Assembly (NCBI GenBank): GCA_030272155.1
Contig: CP126192.1
Location: forward strand, 4,002,501 to 4,066,500
Source of the DNA: Tetradesmus obliquus
Taxonomy: Eukaryota > Chlorophyta > Chlorophyceae > Sphaeropleales > Scenedesmaceae
Length of the DNA: 64,000 nucleotides
Direction: 5' to 3'
The position numbers were made by a program, and so were the translations under genes. The notes beneath the pieces are model-generated. The model was not told where the DNA came from, did not search any database, and saw only the letters and a program-made list of their open reading frames with translations. Shown here one piece after another: positions 38,206 to 47,603 of the stretch (position 1 is its first letter; each line of letters starts with the position of its first letter).

Positions 38206-39387
38206 GAAAAAAAAGAAGAAGAGGGGTTACACGGTGTGCACAGGCAACTACGTTGCAACGAACACCCGAAAATCTGGAACGTCGCAGATGACTCAGCAAA
38301 ACAGGCTGTCACTCAAGGAGACTCACCCCAAAAAGTCTCGCGGTGTGTGTAACTTGACATATGGCCTTGCAGGCAAAGCCGTCAGTCACAGCACACGCAG
38401 TATTGATGCTAAACAAAGGCAGGACTAGTGTAAACAGTGTTAGTGACAGCAAGCTGCACTTTATGCAGTGCAGCGGGCGGGCTGAACCCACAGAACAACA
38501 CCCACCAAGCAGCAACACAGCCTGGCAGGCGGCGGTCTGAGGCGACAAACTGGGGAGAGAGAGCAGAGGACAAACCAGCTGCTGCAAGGGCCGCACGACT
38601 ACAATTTGCAGCAGCGATACGGTAACTCACAGCTTCTGCAAAGCAAGACGGCTAGCTCTGGCATGTCAGAAGCTCACAGAGAGCGCACGTACACACAGTA
38701 AGAAGAAGGCCATCACCGCCGCACCACACACAAACCATTGCCACGCAACACAGTATGCCAGGCAACAAAAGGCTGTTGTGTGAGCAGCCGATTTCTATAC
38801 CGTGACGGCACCCTAGCCGTAGCAGCAAAGTCCGCAAGGGCATCCCAGAAAGCACCTACTGCTGCTCTCACAGCCACTTGCTCCACCAGCTGGGGTACCC
38901 CAAGGTCACTTGACACAGCCCACGCTGCCCTGCGGCCTTTTTCAAAAGCATGCACTGCTGCAAGACAGACCATGTCCCACACCAACCGATGTACAGCGTT
39001 ATGAGGGGGGCACGCCAACCATATAGCTCGGCACGGCAGGACAGCACCTGCCGGCAACAAGTTGAACGCCCGTAGTTGACTTTCCACCTCACGCCGTACC
39101 GCCACAGCAACAGGACATGCCCAAAAATGATGCTCCACCCCAGGCCCTGCAGCAGAACATGCTGCACACGCAGCAGTAGCCTGCATACGTTGAGCAGTAG
39201 GGAATGCATCCAAAGCCAAGCGCCACGCCGCTTCCTTGTACATGTTAGCCACCCGCACCTGCCACCAACGAGACAACACCGACTGCACTGCAGGCAGGCT
39301 GACTGCCACCGGCAGGGCATCCAGGGCTCTAATCCGAGTAACAAAGGCAGCATGGCGGGGCGCAATGGCATCAAGCGCAGCAAGACG
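38206..39387 (-). mobile_element. LINE fragment with ORF2 C-terminus, subfamily B (left arm, 2)
   Basis: Includes the complete B-type 3' UTR (38206-38875) and the last roughly 170 codons of ORF2, with the zinc knuckle and the C-terminus ending in VVRR at 38713. It is truncated at 39387, where GTTACGAAAAAA follows. Confidence 0.85.
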
Positions 39388-39995
39388 TTACGAAAAAAGA
39401 AGAAGAGGGGTTACACGGTGTGCACAGGCAACTACGTTGCAACGAACACCCGAAAATCTGGAACGTCGCAGATGACTCAGCAAAACAGGCTGTCACTCAA
39501 GGAGACTCACCCCAAAAAGTCTCGATGTGTGTGTAACTTGACATATGGCCTTGCAGGCAAAGCCGTCAGTCACAGCACACGCAGTATTGATGCTAAACAA
39601 AGGCAGGACTAGTGTAAACAGTGTTAGTGACAGCAAGCTGCACTTTATGCAGTGCAGCGGGCGGGCTGAACCCACAGAACAACACCCACCAAGCAGCAAC
39701 ACAGCCTGGCAGGCGGTGGTCTGAGGCGACAAACTGGGGAGAGAGAGCAGAGGACAAACCAGCTGCTGCAAGGGCCGCACGACTACAGTTTGCAGCAGCG
39801 ATACGGTAACTCACAGCTCCTGCAAAGCAAGACGGCTAGCTCTGGCATGTCAGAAGCTCACAGAGAGCGCACGTACACACAGTGAGAAGAAGGCCATCAC
39901 CGCCGCACCACACACAAACCATTGCCACGCAACACAGTATGCCAGGCAACAAAAGGCTGTTGTGTGAGCAGCCGATTTCTATACCGTGACGGCAC
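39388..39995 (-). mobile_element. LINE 3'-end fragment, subfamily B (left arm, 3)
   Basis: B-type 3' UTR plus the last few dozen codons of ORF2, truncated just before GGTTACGAAAAAG at 39996. Confidence 0.85.
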
Positions 39996-40315
39996 GGTTA
40001 CGAAAAAGAAAGAAAAGGGGTTACACGGTGTGCACAGGCAACTACGTTGCAACGAACACCCGAAAACACAGGGAAACTGCAGGAAGCTCAGCACAGGCCG
40101 TCACTCATGTGAGGCCCAACCCCAGAGAAATGGCCCCCGTGTGTAAGTTTCGGCATATGGCCATGCTAGCACAGCCGCCTTCCTTACTGCACACAGTTCG
40201 CCCCCAGAAAATGTATCCTCATACGAGAAGTGGCAAATAAAGTGCTGCCAGCAGTGTCAGTGACGGCAAGCAATGCAGAGAGAACACAGGGCCGCCATGC
40301 ACTAACTGCATTGCG
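39996..40315 (-). mobile_element. LINE 3'-UTR fragment, subfamily A (left arm, 4)
   Basis: A-type 3' UTR, closely matching 6511-6830 of copy 1, truncated at about 40315. It is flanked by GGTTACGAAAAA-type sequence on both sides. Confidence 0.85.
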
Positions 40316-40454
40316 GGTTACGAAAAAAGAAGAAGAAAAGGGGTTACACGGTGTGCACAGGCAACTACGTTGCAACGAACACCCGAAAACACAGGGAAAC
40401 TGCAGGAAGCTCAGCACAGGCCGTCACTCATGTGAGGCCCAACCCCAGAGAAAT
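40316..40454 (-). mobile_element. LINE 3'-UTR fragment, subfamily A (left arm, 5, next to tRNA-Tyr)
   Basis: The shortest A-type fragment in the left arm. GGTTACGAAAAAA follows at 40455 and runs directly into the tRNA-Tyr upstream region. Confidence 0.85.
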
Positions 40455-40481
40455 GGTTACGAAAAAATAAAAAATGACAAA

Positions 40482-40507
40482 AATAACATTTTTGCGTTTA
40501 TATACGG
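40482..40507 (+). promoter_or_regulatory. tRNA upstream element (tRNA-Tyr 1)
   Basis: AATAACATTTTTGCG followed by TTTATATA (40497-40504), about 25 bases before the tRNA. The same element precedes the permuted tRNA-Ser, the second tRNA-Tyr and tRNA-Lys. Confidence 0.75.
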
Positions 40508-40528
40508 TTGGAATGGCGGTTACGACAT

Positions 40529-40620
40529 CCCCTTGTAGCTCAGTTGGCAGAGCGGGAGACTGTAGTGGTTCCACTGCCAAAGGCATCTCTAGGTCACTGG
40601 TTCGAATCCGGTCGAGGGGA
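40529..40620 (+). tRNA. tRNA-Tyr (GTA) with 19-base intron, copy 1
   Basis: Acceptor CCCCTTG pairs with CGAGGGG, discriminator A at 40620. The D arm is standard, the anticodon stem GGAGA pairs with TCTCT, and the T stem ACTGG pairs with CCGGT. The anticodon GTA is 40562-40564. A canonical intron occupies 40566-40584, directly after position 37. A T4 terminator lies at 40626-40629. Confidence 0.95.
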
Positions 40621-40854
40621 AGCTGTTTTGTCTTGCCAGTCTTCATTTTGCCACTGCCAGCAGGCAGCTGCACGCTTCTACACTCTCTCCAGCCTATTTT
40701 CAGTGTCACAGGTTGCAAATCTCTCTATTGCACTGCTGTCCAGCATCATGGCATCATAGCATCATGCGAAGTTGCGAAGCAGTGTGTGGTGCAGCCCACC
40801 CACAGCGAGGTGTGATCTCCAGACGACAACATGCCACAGGGTACGCCATCTTGC

Positions 40855-41210
40855 CATGTCTCTGGATTCTGAGGACCCCCAGATTCCTGCAGATGTTTGC
40901 TTTGGAATGACATTGTTTGGTGCTGTGGCATGTTGTCGTCTGGAGATCACACCTCGCCGTGGGTGGGTTGCAGCACACAATAGAGAGATTTGGGACCTGT
41001 GACACTGGAGATTGGCTGGAGAGAGTGTAGAAGCTATGCCCCTTGCCATGTCTTTGGAGTCCTGCAGATGTTGCTTTGGAATGACATTGTTTGCTGCTGT
41101 GGCATGTTGTCGTCTGGAGATCACACCTCGCCGTGGGTGGGCTGCAGCACACAATAGAGAGATTTGGGACCTGTGACACTGGAAATAGGCTGGAGACAGT
41201 GTAGAAGCGT
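40855..41210 (+). repeat. Two imperfect tandem copies of a ~170-190 base unit at the centre of the inverted duplication
   Basis: Unit 1 (about 40855-41035) and unit 2 (about 41043-41210) share the segment from GCCATGTCT through the stretch before GTGTAGAAG. Parts are also the reverse complement of 40690-40850, so the centre is a mixture of tandem and inverted copies. Confidence 0.75.
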
Positions 41211-41261
41211 GCAGCTGCCTGCTGGCAGTGGCAAAATGAAGACTGGCAAGACAAAACAACT

Positions 41262-41353
41262 TCCCCTCGACCGGATTCGAACCAGTGACCTAGAGATGCC
41301 TTTGGCAGTGGAACCACTACAGTCTCCCGCTCTGCCAACTGAGCTACAAGGGG
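41262..41353 (-). tRNA. tRNA-Tyr (GTA) with 19-base intron, copy 2
   Basis: Exact-looking reverse-complement copy of the gene at 40529-40620, including the intron and a T4 terminator (AAAA at 41253-41256 on the plus strand). It results from the inverted duplication. Confidence 0.95.
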
Positions 41354-41373
41354 ATGTCGTAACCGCCATTCCA

Positions 41374-41400
41374 ACCGTATATAAACGCAAAAAATGTTAT
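41374..41400 (-). promoter_or_regulatory. tRNA upstream element (tRNA-Tyr 2)
   Basis: Reverse complement of the element upstream of copy 1, including the TATATAA-type box. Beyond it lies the CGAAAAAAT stretch where the right-arm insertions begin. Confidence 0.7.
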
Positions 41401-41422
41401 TTTTGTCATTTTTTATTTTTTC

Positions 41423-42189
41423 GTTTCGCCCTGAGTAAGGCGTAAAACTGCTCCGGCTTGCTTTGCCCGCCTGGCTCTGGCTGGGCGCGGCCCGCGAGTC
41501 GCAAGCGGCGACACAGAAGACTAATGGCAGCTTAATTGGGCTAATACTAGGGCAGTCAGTTGCTTAGAGCAGCGGGCAGCGCCTGGCGACAGCACCGAGG
41601 CAGCAGCAGTAGCTTCCCGTGTTCCGCTGGTGTCTTCCCTCGACACCGCCCATACGGACTGGACTGCTTCTCCTATGAAGGCTGGAGGTTTTGTGGTTAG
41701 CCTTGTGGGGCCTTCTCGCCTGCTCTGCGCCTGTGCAGGCTTGGTGTTGGAACAGTCTGGAAGGTCCACCAGCCCCCACTGTGGTTGACGCCTGGCATGG
41801 CGTGCAGCCTTTTCTAGTGAATGCAGTGTCAGTAGTATGGTTTTCCTGGTGTGCTGCAGCGGGTGGCAGCAGCTGGAAGGCAGTACTCTTGTCGGCAGCA
41901 GCAGTAGCAGCTGCAGCAGTAGCAGCGCAGCGCACGTGCGCTGGCTTGAGTCCTGCAGTGTAGTTGGCAGCATGTGGAGGTGTAGCAGCAGCAGCCCCGT
42001 CTTGGGCTAGTTTGAGCTGGTGTTAGTGAGTGGCAGCAGCAGCATTGTGCAGCGTCTCTGCAGCGCTGAGCTCTTTGTGGCTCGCATGCAGCATTGTCAT
42101 GCAGTTCTGCTACAGCAGTGCGACAGGGCATGGTGCGCTGCAGTGCCCGTAGTCATCATGGCGGCTTGCATGTGGCGCCTCGCAACCGC
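41423..42189 (+). other. Unassigned segment between tRNA-Tyr 2 and the right-arm LINE fragments
   Basis: About 770 bases with no match in the left arm or in LINE copy 1 that I can see. It begins exactly at the usual insertion boundary and ends at the start of an A-type LINE 3' UTR. It could be the 5' part of a different element ending in the same tail. A 90-residue frame (41691-41963, +) has hydrophobic stretches but no known domain. Confidence 0.4.
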
Positions 42190-43270
42190 CCGTGCCCCGC
42201 CTGATTGCTGATTTGCTGTTTTGGTGGTGGGATCCTGTCTCTTGGCGGAGCTAGCCGCTTTGAGGCAGGCCGGGGACTACGTGAGCCCTGGCAGCCACGC
42301 TGTTTTGTACGTTGTATGATGCTGTGTGTTTGCAGCACAGACGTTGGCAAGGGCTACCTTTAGGCTGGTGGTGCTGGTTAGTTGCATGTCTGTGTGTTGA
42401 CCGCTGCACACCTTTATATTCCTCTGATTGCCATGCAGTCTCCGTGTTGGGGCGGGCCGCCTGCACATCTGTGCCAGCGTGTTTGGGGCGTTTGGTGTGC
42501 CTGGGCAGCATGCCTGTTACTGCCTCTGCATCTCTTGTGAGCTTGGCTCGCACATGGTGTTTGCTGGGCCGCCTTTTGCGTGGTTCTTCTTGTTCTCACC
42601 AAAGGCTCTGCATGTTTTGGCCGCGTCTGTCTGTGCCTGTGCTGCATGCCTTGCCACTGCTTTTGGGGCCATGCCGTGTTTACACTGGCAGCCGAAGGTA
42701 GTGCATCATGTTTTGGCGCTGGCGCTGGCATTCTGCACAATAGTGCCTTGCCTTTGCTATTTGACCTGCCCGTTGGGTGGAAGCTTGTTTGGTCTGCCGA
42801 GTGGCTGCTGACAGGCCGCTGTGACATGCGGTTGTGTTTGTGTGCCTTTGGGCAGCTCTGCATTTTTCCAGCCATCTTTTCACTGCCCAAGCTGCGCTCC
42901 GCCCCAGGCTGAGCTGCGGCTTGGTGAGCTCAGCCCGCCCGCAATGCAGTTAGTGCATGGCGGCCCTGTGTTCTCTCTGCATTGCTTGCCGTCACTGACA
43001 CTGCTGGCAGCACTTTATGTTCCACTTCTCGTATGAGGATACATTTTCTGGGGGCGAACTGTGTGGAGTAAGGAAGGCGGCTGTGCTAGCATGGCCATAT
43101 GCCGAAACTTACACACGGGGGCCATTTCTCTGGGGTTGGGCCTCACATGAGTGACGGCCTGTGCTGAGCTTCCTGCAGTTTCCCTGTGTTTTCGGGTGTT
43201 CGTTGCAACGTAGTTGCCTGTGCACACCGTGTAACCCCTTTTCTTCTTCTTCTTTTTTCGTTTTTTCGTT
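42190..43270 (+). mobile_element. LINE 3'-UTR fragment, subfamily A (right arm, 1)
   Basis: Closely matches the reverse complement of 6511-7558 in copy 1. The match stops at 42190-42200 on the 5' side. The tail CTTCTTCTTTTTTCG lies near 43240-43260. Confidence 0.85.
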
Positions 43271-43345
43271 TCGGGTGTTCGTTGCAACGTAGTTGCCTGT
43301 GCACACCGTGTAACCCCTCTTCTTCTTCTTCTTTTTTCGTTTTTC
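43271..43345 (+). mobile_element. LINE terminal fragment (right arm, 2)
   Basis: Only the last ~50 bases of the family plus tail, similar in extent to the minimal insertion at 14182-14230. Confidence 0.8.
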
Positions 43346-44877
43346 CTAGGTGTGGTGGGTTTGGCCTTCTGCCCGTTCATCATCACTTGTTGTCTCGCTG
43401 GGCTTGTGAAGCAATCCCCCTCCTGCAGGGCGGTGCTGCACCGTGGGTGGCAGTGGGACGGGAATTGTGGGCACAGTGGGCTAGCGCTGTGGATTGTTTC
43501 ACACGCGCTGCTGCTGGTAGCCCTTGGGGCCTTGCATTGTGTGCCCGTCATCATATCTTCCCTGCGGCCCCTGCGGATGCCTGCTTGCCATCGCCTTTGC
43601 GTGTTTTGGCGATGGGTTTGCGTGCCCTGCCGCCGTTGCGTCATGTGGGCAACCAGCCTTTAGACGTGGATGGTTTGTGCTGGGAGGCTCCGCTGTGGGC
43701 CAATCCTCTGTTTACAGTGGTACAGTCATGGCAATGGTTTGATCAGCAGCGTCAGGTGGAGGTGGGCTTGGAACAGGTCGTGCCATGTGGCCTGCTGGAG
43801 CTCCCCAAGCTACAGTGTTTGGGTCAGGCAGTGTTGCTGTTGTCAGAACTTGAACGTGTCTGTGCCTTGCCAGGGCTTTCTGTTCAGCGCTCCGCTTATG
43901 CGCGCGAGATATGGGGCCCGTGGCTGCGCAGTAGACCACAGTATGGTGATCGGCAGCAGGCTCGGCAGCATGTGCAGCATCTGCTGTCGTTTGTGCCGTC
44001 TGTGTGGCATACTGCAGCACGCGCGCACCTGGCGGCTGCCCAAGCTGCTGGTATGAGCGTTGCACAATTATCCTCTGTTTCTCCTGTGGACATTTTGATT
44101 GCGCGCGAACAGTTGTGTGCTGATTTGGGTTGGCAGCGGCCAGGGGCAGGCGGTTTTATACGTTTGGCTGATCTGCAGGTTGCTGATGCCACGAAGCTAC
44201 AACGTCTTGCTGCGCTTGATGCCATTGCGCCCCGCCATGCTGCCTTTGTTACTCGGATTAGAGCCCTGGATGCCCTGCCGGTGGCAGTCAGCCTGCCTGC
44301 AGTGCAGTCGGTGTTGTCTCGTTGGTGGCAGGTGCGGGTGGCTAACATGTACAAGGAAGCGGCGTGGCGCTTGGCTTTGGATGCATTCCCTACTGCTCAA
44401 CGTATGCAGGCTACTGCTGCGTGTGCAGCATGTTCTGCTGCAGGGCCTGGGGTGGAGCATCATTTTTGGGCATGTCCTGTTGCTGTGGCGGTACGGCGTG
44501 AGGTGGAAAGTCAACTACGGGCGTTCAACTTGTTGCCGGCAGGTGCTGTCCTGCCGTGCCGAGCTATATGGTTGGCGTGCCCCCCTCATAACGCTGTACA
44601 TCGGTTGGTGTGGGACATGGTCTGTCTTGCAGCAGTGCATGCTTTTGAAAAAGGCCGCAGGGCAGCGTGGGCTGTGTCAAGTGACCTTGGGGTACCCCAG
44701 CTGGTGGAGCAAGTGGCTGTGAGAGCAGCAGTAGGTGCTTTCTGGGATGCCCTTGCGGACTTTGCTGCTACGGCTAGGGTGCCGTCACGGTATAGAAATC
44801 GGCTGCTCACACAACAGCCTTTTGTTGCCTGGCATACTGTGTTGCGTGGCAATGGTTTGTGTGTGGTGCGGCGGTGA
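43346..44877 (+). pseudogene. LINE ORF2 C-terminal fragment (uninterrupted)
   Basis: About 510 codons remain open from CGGFGLLPVHHHLLSRW to the stop after VVRR. The fragment begins downstream of the reverse transcriptase catalytic motif. It includes the zinc knuckle CAACSAAGPGVEHHFWACP. It shows the frame that copy 1 lost: here VQRSAYAREIWGPWL reads straight through. It cannot encode an active enzyme because the endonuclease and the catalytic YADD are missing. Confidence 0.85.
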
Positions 44878-45384
44878 TGGCCTTCTTCTCACTGTGTGTA
44901 CGTGCGCTCTCTGTGAGCTTCTGACATGCCAGAGCTAGCCGTCTTGCTGTGAGTTACCGTATCGCTGCTGCAAATTGTAGTCGTGCGGCCCTTGCAGCAG
45001 CTGGTTTGTCCTCTGCTCTCTCTCCCCAGTTTGTCGCCTCAGACCGCCGCCTGCCAGGCTGTGTTGCTGCTTGGTGGGTGTTGTTCTGTGGGTTCAGCCC
45101 GCCCGCTGCACTGCATAAAGTGCAGCTTGCTGTCACTAACACTGTTTACACTAGTCCTGCCTTTGTTTAGCATCAATACTGCGTGTGCTGTGACTGACGG
45201 CTTTGCCTGCAAGGCCATATGTCAAGTTACACACACCGCGAGACTTTTTGGGGTGAGTCTCCTTGAGTGACAGCCTGTTTTGCTGAGTCATCTGCGACGT
45301 TCCAGATTTTCGGGTGTTCGTTGCAACGTAGTTGCCTGTGCACACCGTGTAACCCCTCTTCTTTTTTCGTTTTTCTTCTTCAAA
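43346..45384 (+). mobile_element. 5'-truncated LINE with ORF2 C-terminal half, subfamily B (right arm, 3)
   Basis: Starts inside ORF2 at 43346. It contains the ORF2 C-terminal region, the B-type 3' UTR and a tail near 45350-45384 that joins unique inverted-repeat sequence. Confidence 0.88.
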
Positions 45385-46503
45385 ACGGCTTGATATGCGT
45401 CGCTCGCACCAGATTCCGACAGGAAACGAACCAACGCATCAATGGTGGAGCTGCGTGGCAGTCTTGAGGCACGCTCGCTGAGCAACCGGCGCTCTTGGCC
45501 ATTCACGCGCGCTGAATTTATGCAGGTGCCTGCCACTCTGTATCAACCAGCCAGCTGCCGCAAAACATAGAAAACCATACCAGCAATCTCATATGGCCAG
45601 GCGGCTGCGTGCAATGACTACGCCATGACACACTTCACAACATGCCACCAGCTCACTGCACAGCCCCTGCACGGGGCATGTGCCCGTCCAGCATGATGGG
45701 AGTACGACCACCTGCTGACCACTCCTGCTGAAAGAACAAATCCTTCACCTACACAGCTTAGTGGCCCATCAGCAGCTGCAGGTGCATGCCATGTCCAGCA
45801 GAACACTGTCACAGCACGTTGTCGCAACTTGCGGTTGTGTTGAACACAGCAAAGGCTGTGACCTGTTACGCACTTCCACAGCAAGAAGCAGTACGCCTAA
45901 TGCAAATTGGAGATTCTTAATCTGAAACATCAAGCAAATCAAGCTGCAGATTATACATGGGTTTGATCATCCTGCATGCTGGCCGTTTATCAGTCACTCT
46001 CATGTTATTGAGTTGTATTGACAGCTGCCATGCACCAGCTACCAGTCTGTGTTCGCTGCCATGTGCCCCCTGCCCTGTCCTTCAGCAAATACAATCGCCC
46101 GCAAGGTGACACTGCTGCATTTTGGTTTTGTGCCACAGTACTTAACCGTGCTCAGTATGCCTGGCAAACATACAAATTGGCTCACCTGCAGGCCGTGCAG
46201 CAGCAGTCCAGGGTGTTGACCAGGATTCCTCCTGCATCCAATGTGGTGCACAGGTTGAGGATTACTCTGGCCAGACTGCAAGAGCAGCTCTGCAGTGCCA
46301 CACACATCCTGGCTCTGTGCGCTCTTTGCAGCAGGTGCACAGTGCTTCATCCATGGCAAGACAGAACGGCCGGTGAACACATATGATGTAATATGACATT
46401 TTCAGGCATGGTAAATGCACAGCCGTTCACCTGCAAGCAATGGTGGTCCAGAAGCCCCCTGCCCGAAGGCTCCTGGCGCTCCAAGTGGGCGCTCCAAGTG
46501 GGC

Positions 46504-46641
46504 TGATGTGCAGGTGAGTCACCCATGATGTGCAGGTGAGTCACCCATGATGTGCAGGTGAGTCACCCATGCAATCAAATGATGTGCAGGTGAGTCACCC
46601 ATGCAATCAAATGATGTGCAGGTGAGTCACCCATGCAATCA
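46504..46641 (+). repeat. Minisatellite with repeated CAGGTGAGT motif
   Basis: Five copies of GATGTGCAGGTGAGTCACCC plus ATG. The later copies carry an additional CAATCAAAT, so the unit grows from 23 to 32 bases. Every copy contains CAGGTGAGT, a consensus 5' splice site. Confidence 0.85.
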
Positions 46642-47164
46642 AATCAACTGCTGCCTGGCCTGTGCTCATCCAGTCGCCATGTCAGTCGTGGCGGCCAGCC
46701 CTTTCACATTGTAGCTGCAGTGCCTGCCTGTTCTACTGCTGGACTGCCTTGTGGTGCTGCTTGGGCAAGTGCTGGTGCTGGCAGTCTGCCTGTGTGGCAT
46801 GCAACGCGTTGACAACCATTCAGCATTTAGCGATGATGCTTGCGGCCAGCAGAACTGCCCACTGCAAGATCCCGAAAAGGCATGCCACCATGCTGGCAGG
46901 TGAACTGAAGCTGCACGTACACAGCTTTGTGAACCACCTCTGCAGGTTGTCCAAGGTAAATGAAAGATAGCAGCACATTCATTGTGCCTTTGCATGTCGA
47001 GGTGGTTCCGTCCTGGTTACGTATAGGCTTCACTCAAGTAACCTGTGTAATCGAGCAGGAGACAAGAGAGTCGTGGTGCGCTGCAGAAAGAAACTGATGT
47101 GGCCTGAGGTCTGCAGGCCCTCAGGCGAAGGGCGTGCACTTCTGCTACCTGCCAATCAGCAGCC

Positions 47165-47446
47165 ATGTCCGAAGTGAACATGCACGAGTGGTATCGGCAG
47201 CAACCCATGAGCAAGTGGTTGTACTGGTCGTTTTTACACTGCGTTACTGTGGTGCACAGCGGCGGCAGACCCACTGCAGTATCTAACAAGCCCTGGTTCC
47301 TGGGCCCTCTATATGACTCGCTTTCAGCGCCTGCAGGAGAGGTGATATACCGCCTGATGACCAATGATGTGTTGTTAGATGATGTTCTGAAAGGCATTTC
47401 TCTGCATTCAGTGCGCAAACACCAGAGATTCCTCGTCTCGGAGTAA
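47165..47446 (+). CDS. Possible small protein, unknown
   Basis: A 93-residue frame (MSEVNMHEWYRQQPMSKWLY... ending HQRFLVSE). It is free of the low-complexity runs that mark shadow frames in this genome and is rich in Trp, Tyr and His. No domain is recognised, no splice evidence is available, and a minus-strand frame of similar length overlaps it. It lies just upstream of the CDPK gene and may be non-coding. Confidence 0.2.
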   Translation: MSEVNMHEWYRQQPMSKWLYWSFLHCVTVVHSGGRPTAVSNKPWFLGPLYDSLSAPAGEVIYRLMTNDVLLDDVLKGISLHSVRKHQRFLVSE

Positions 47447-47603
47447 GGGCCTGGCAGGAAGCGCACGATCCTACAATCTCTGCATTTGAACAGCGAAACA
47501 TAATACTTGGTTTGTAAAAAAAGATTATGATCAAGGCACTTTGAGGAGCGTACAACGGTTCATCTTCACGACAGCATCTGGCGTCACCGCTAGTGGTGTG
47601 GCG

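Larger units (their letters stand above)
37688..45653. repeat. Large inverted duplication carrying tRNA-Tyr and LINE stacks in both arms
   Basis: Unique sequence at 37688-37975 reappears as its reverse complement at about 45385-45653. The inner arms match at 40458-40860 versus roughly 41020-41422, including both tRNA-Tyr genes. Between inner and outer matches, each arm carries a different set of LINE fragments, minus-oriented on the left and plus-oriented on the right. The outermost LINE tail joins the same unique sequence on both sides, so at least that insertion is older than the duplication. Confidence 0.85.
45660..47603. other. Intergenic with minisatellite and uncertain small frames
   Basis: No confident gene. 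Contains the minisatellite at 46504-46641 and a 93-residue frame at 47165-47446. The remainder has no recognised signal apart from whatever promoter serves the CDPK gene. Confidence 0.4.

Noticed and set aside
40428-41445. Several 80-200 residue frames reading through the tRNA-Tyr copies
   Set aside because: They arise from tRNA and duplicated flanking sequence read in both directions.
46018-46386. 122-residue plus-strand frame with an overlapping minus-strand frame
   Set aside because: No domain, no splice pattern, and both strands are equally open.
46504-46641. Possible CRISPR array
   Set aside because: Repeats are contiguous without unique spacers, and the region is in a eukaryotic nuclear genome.
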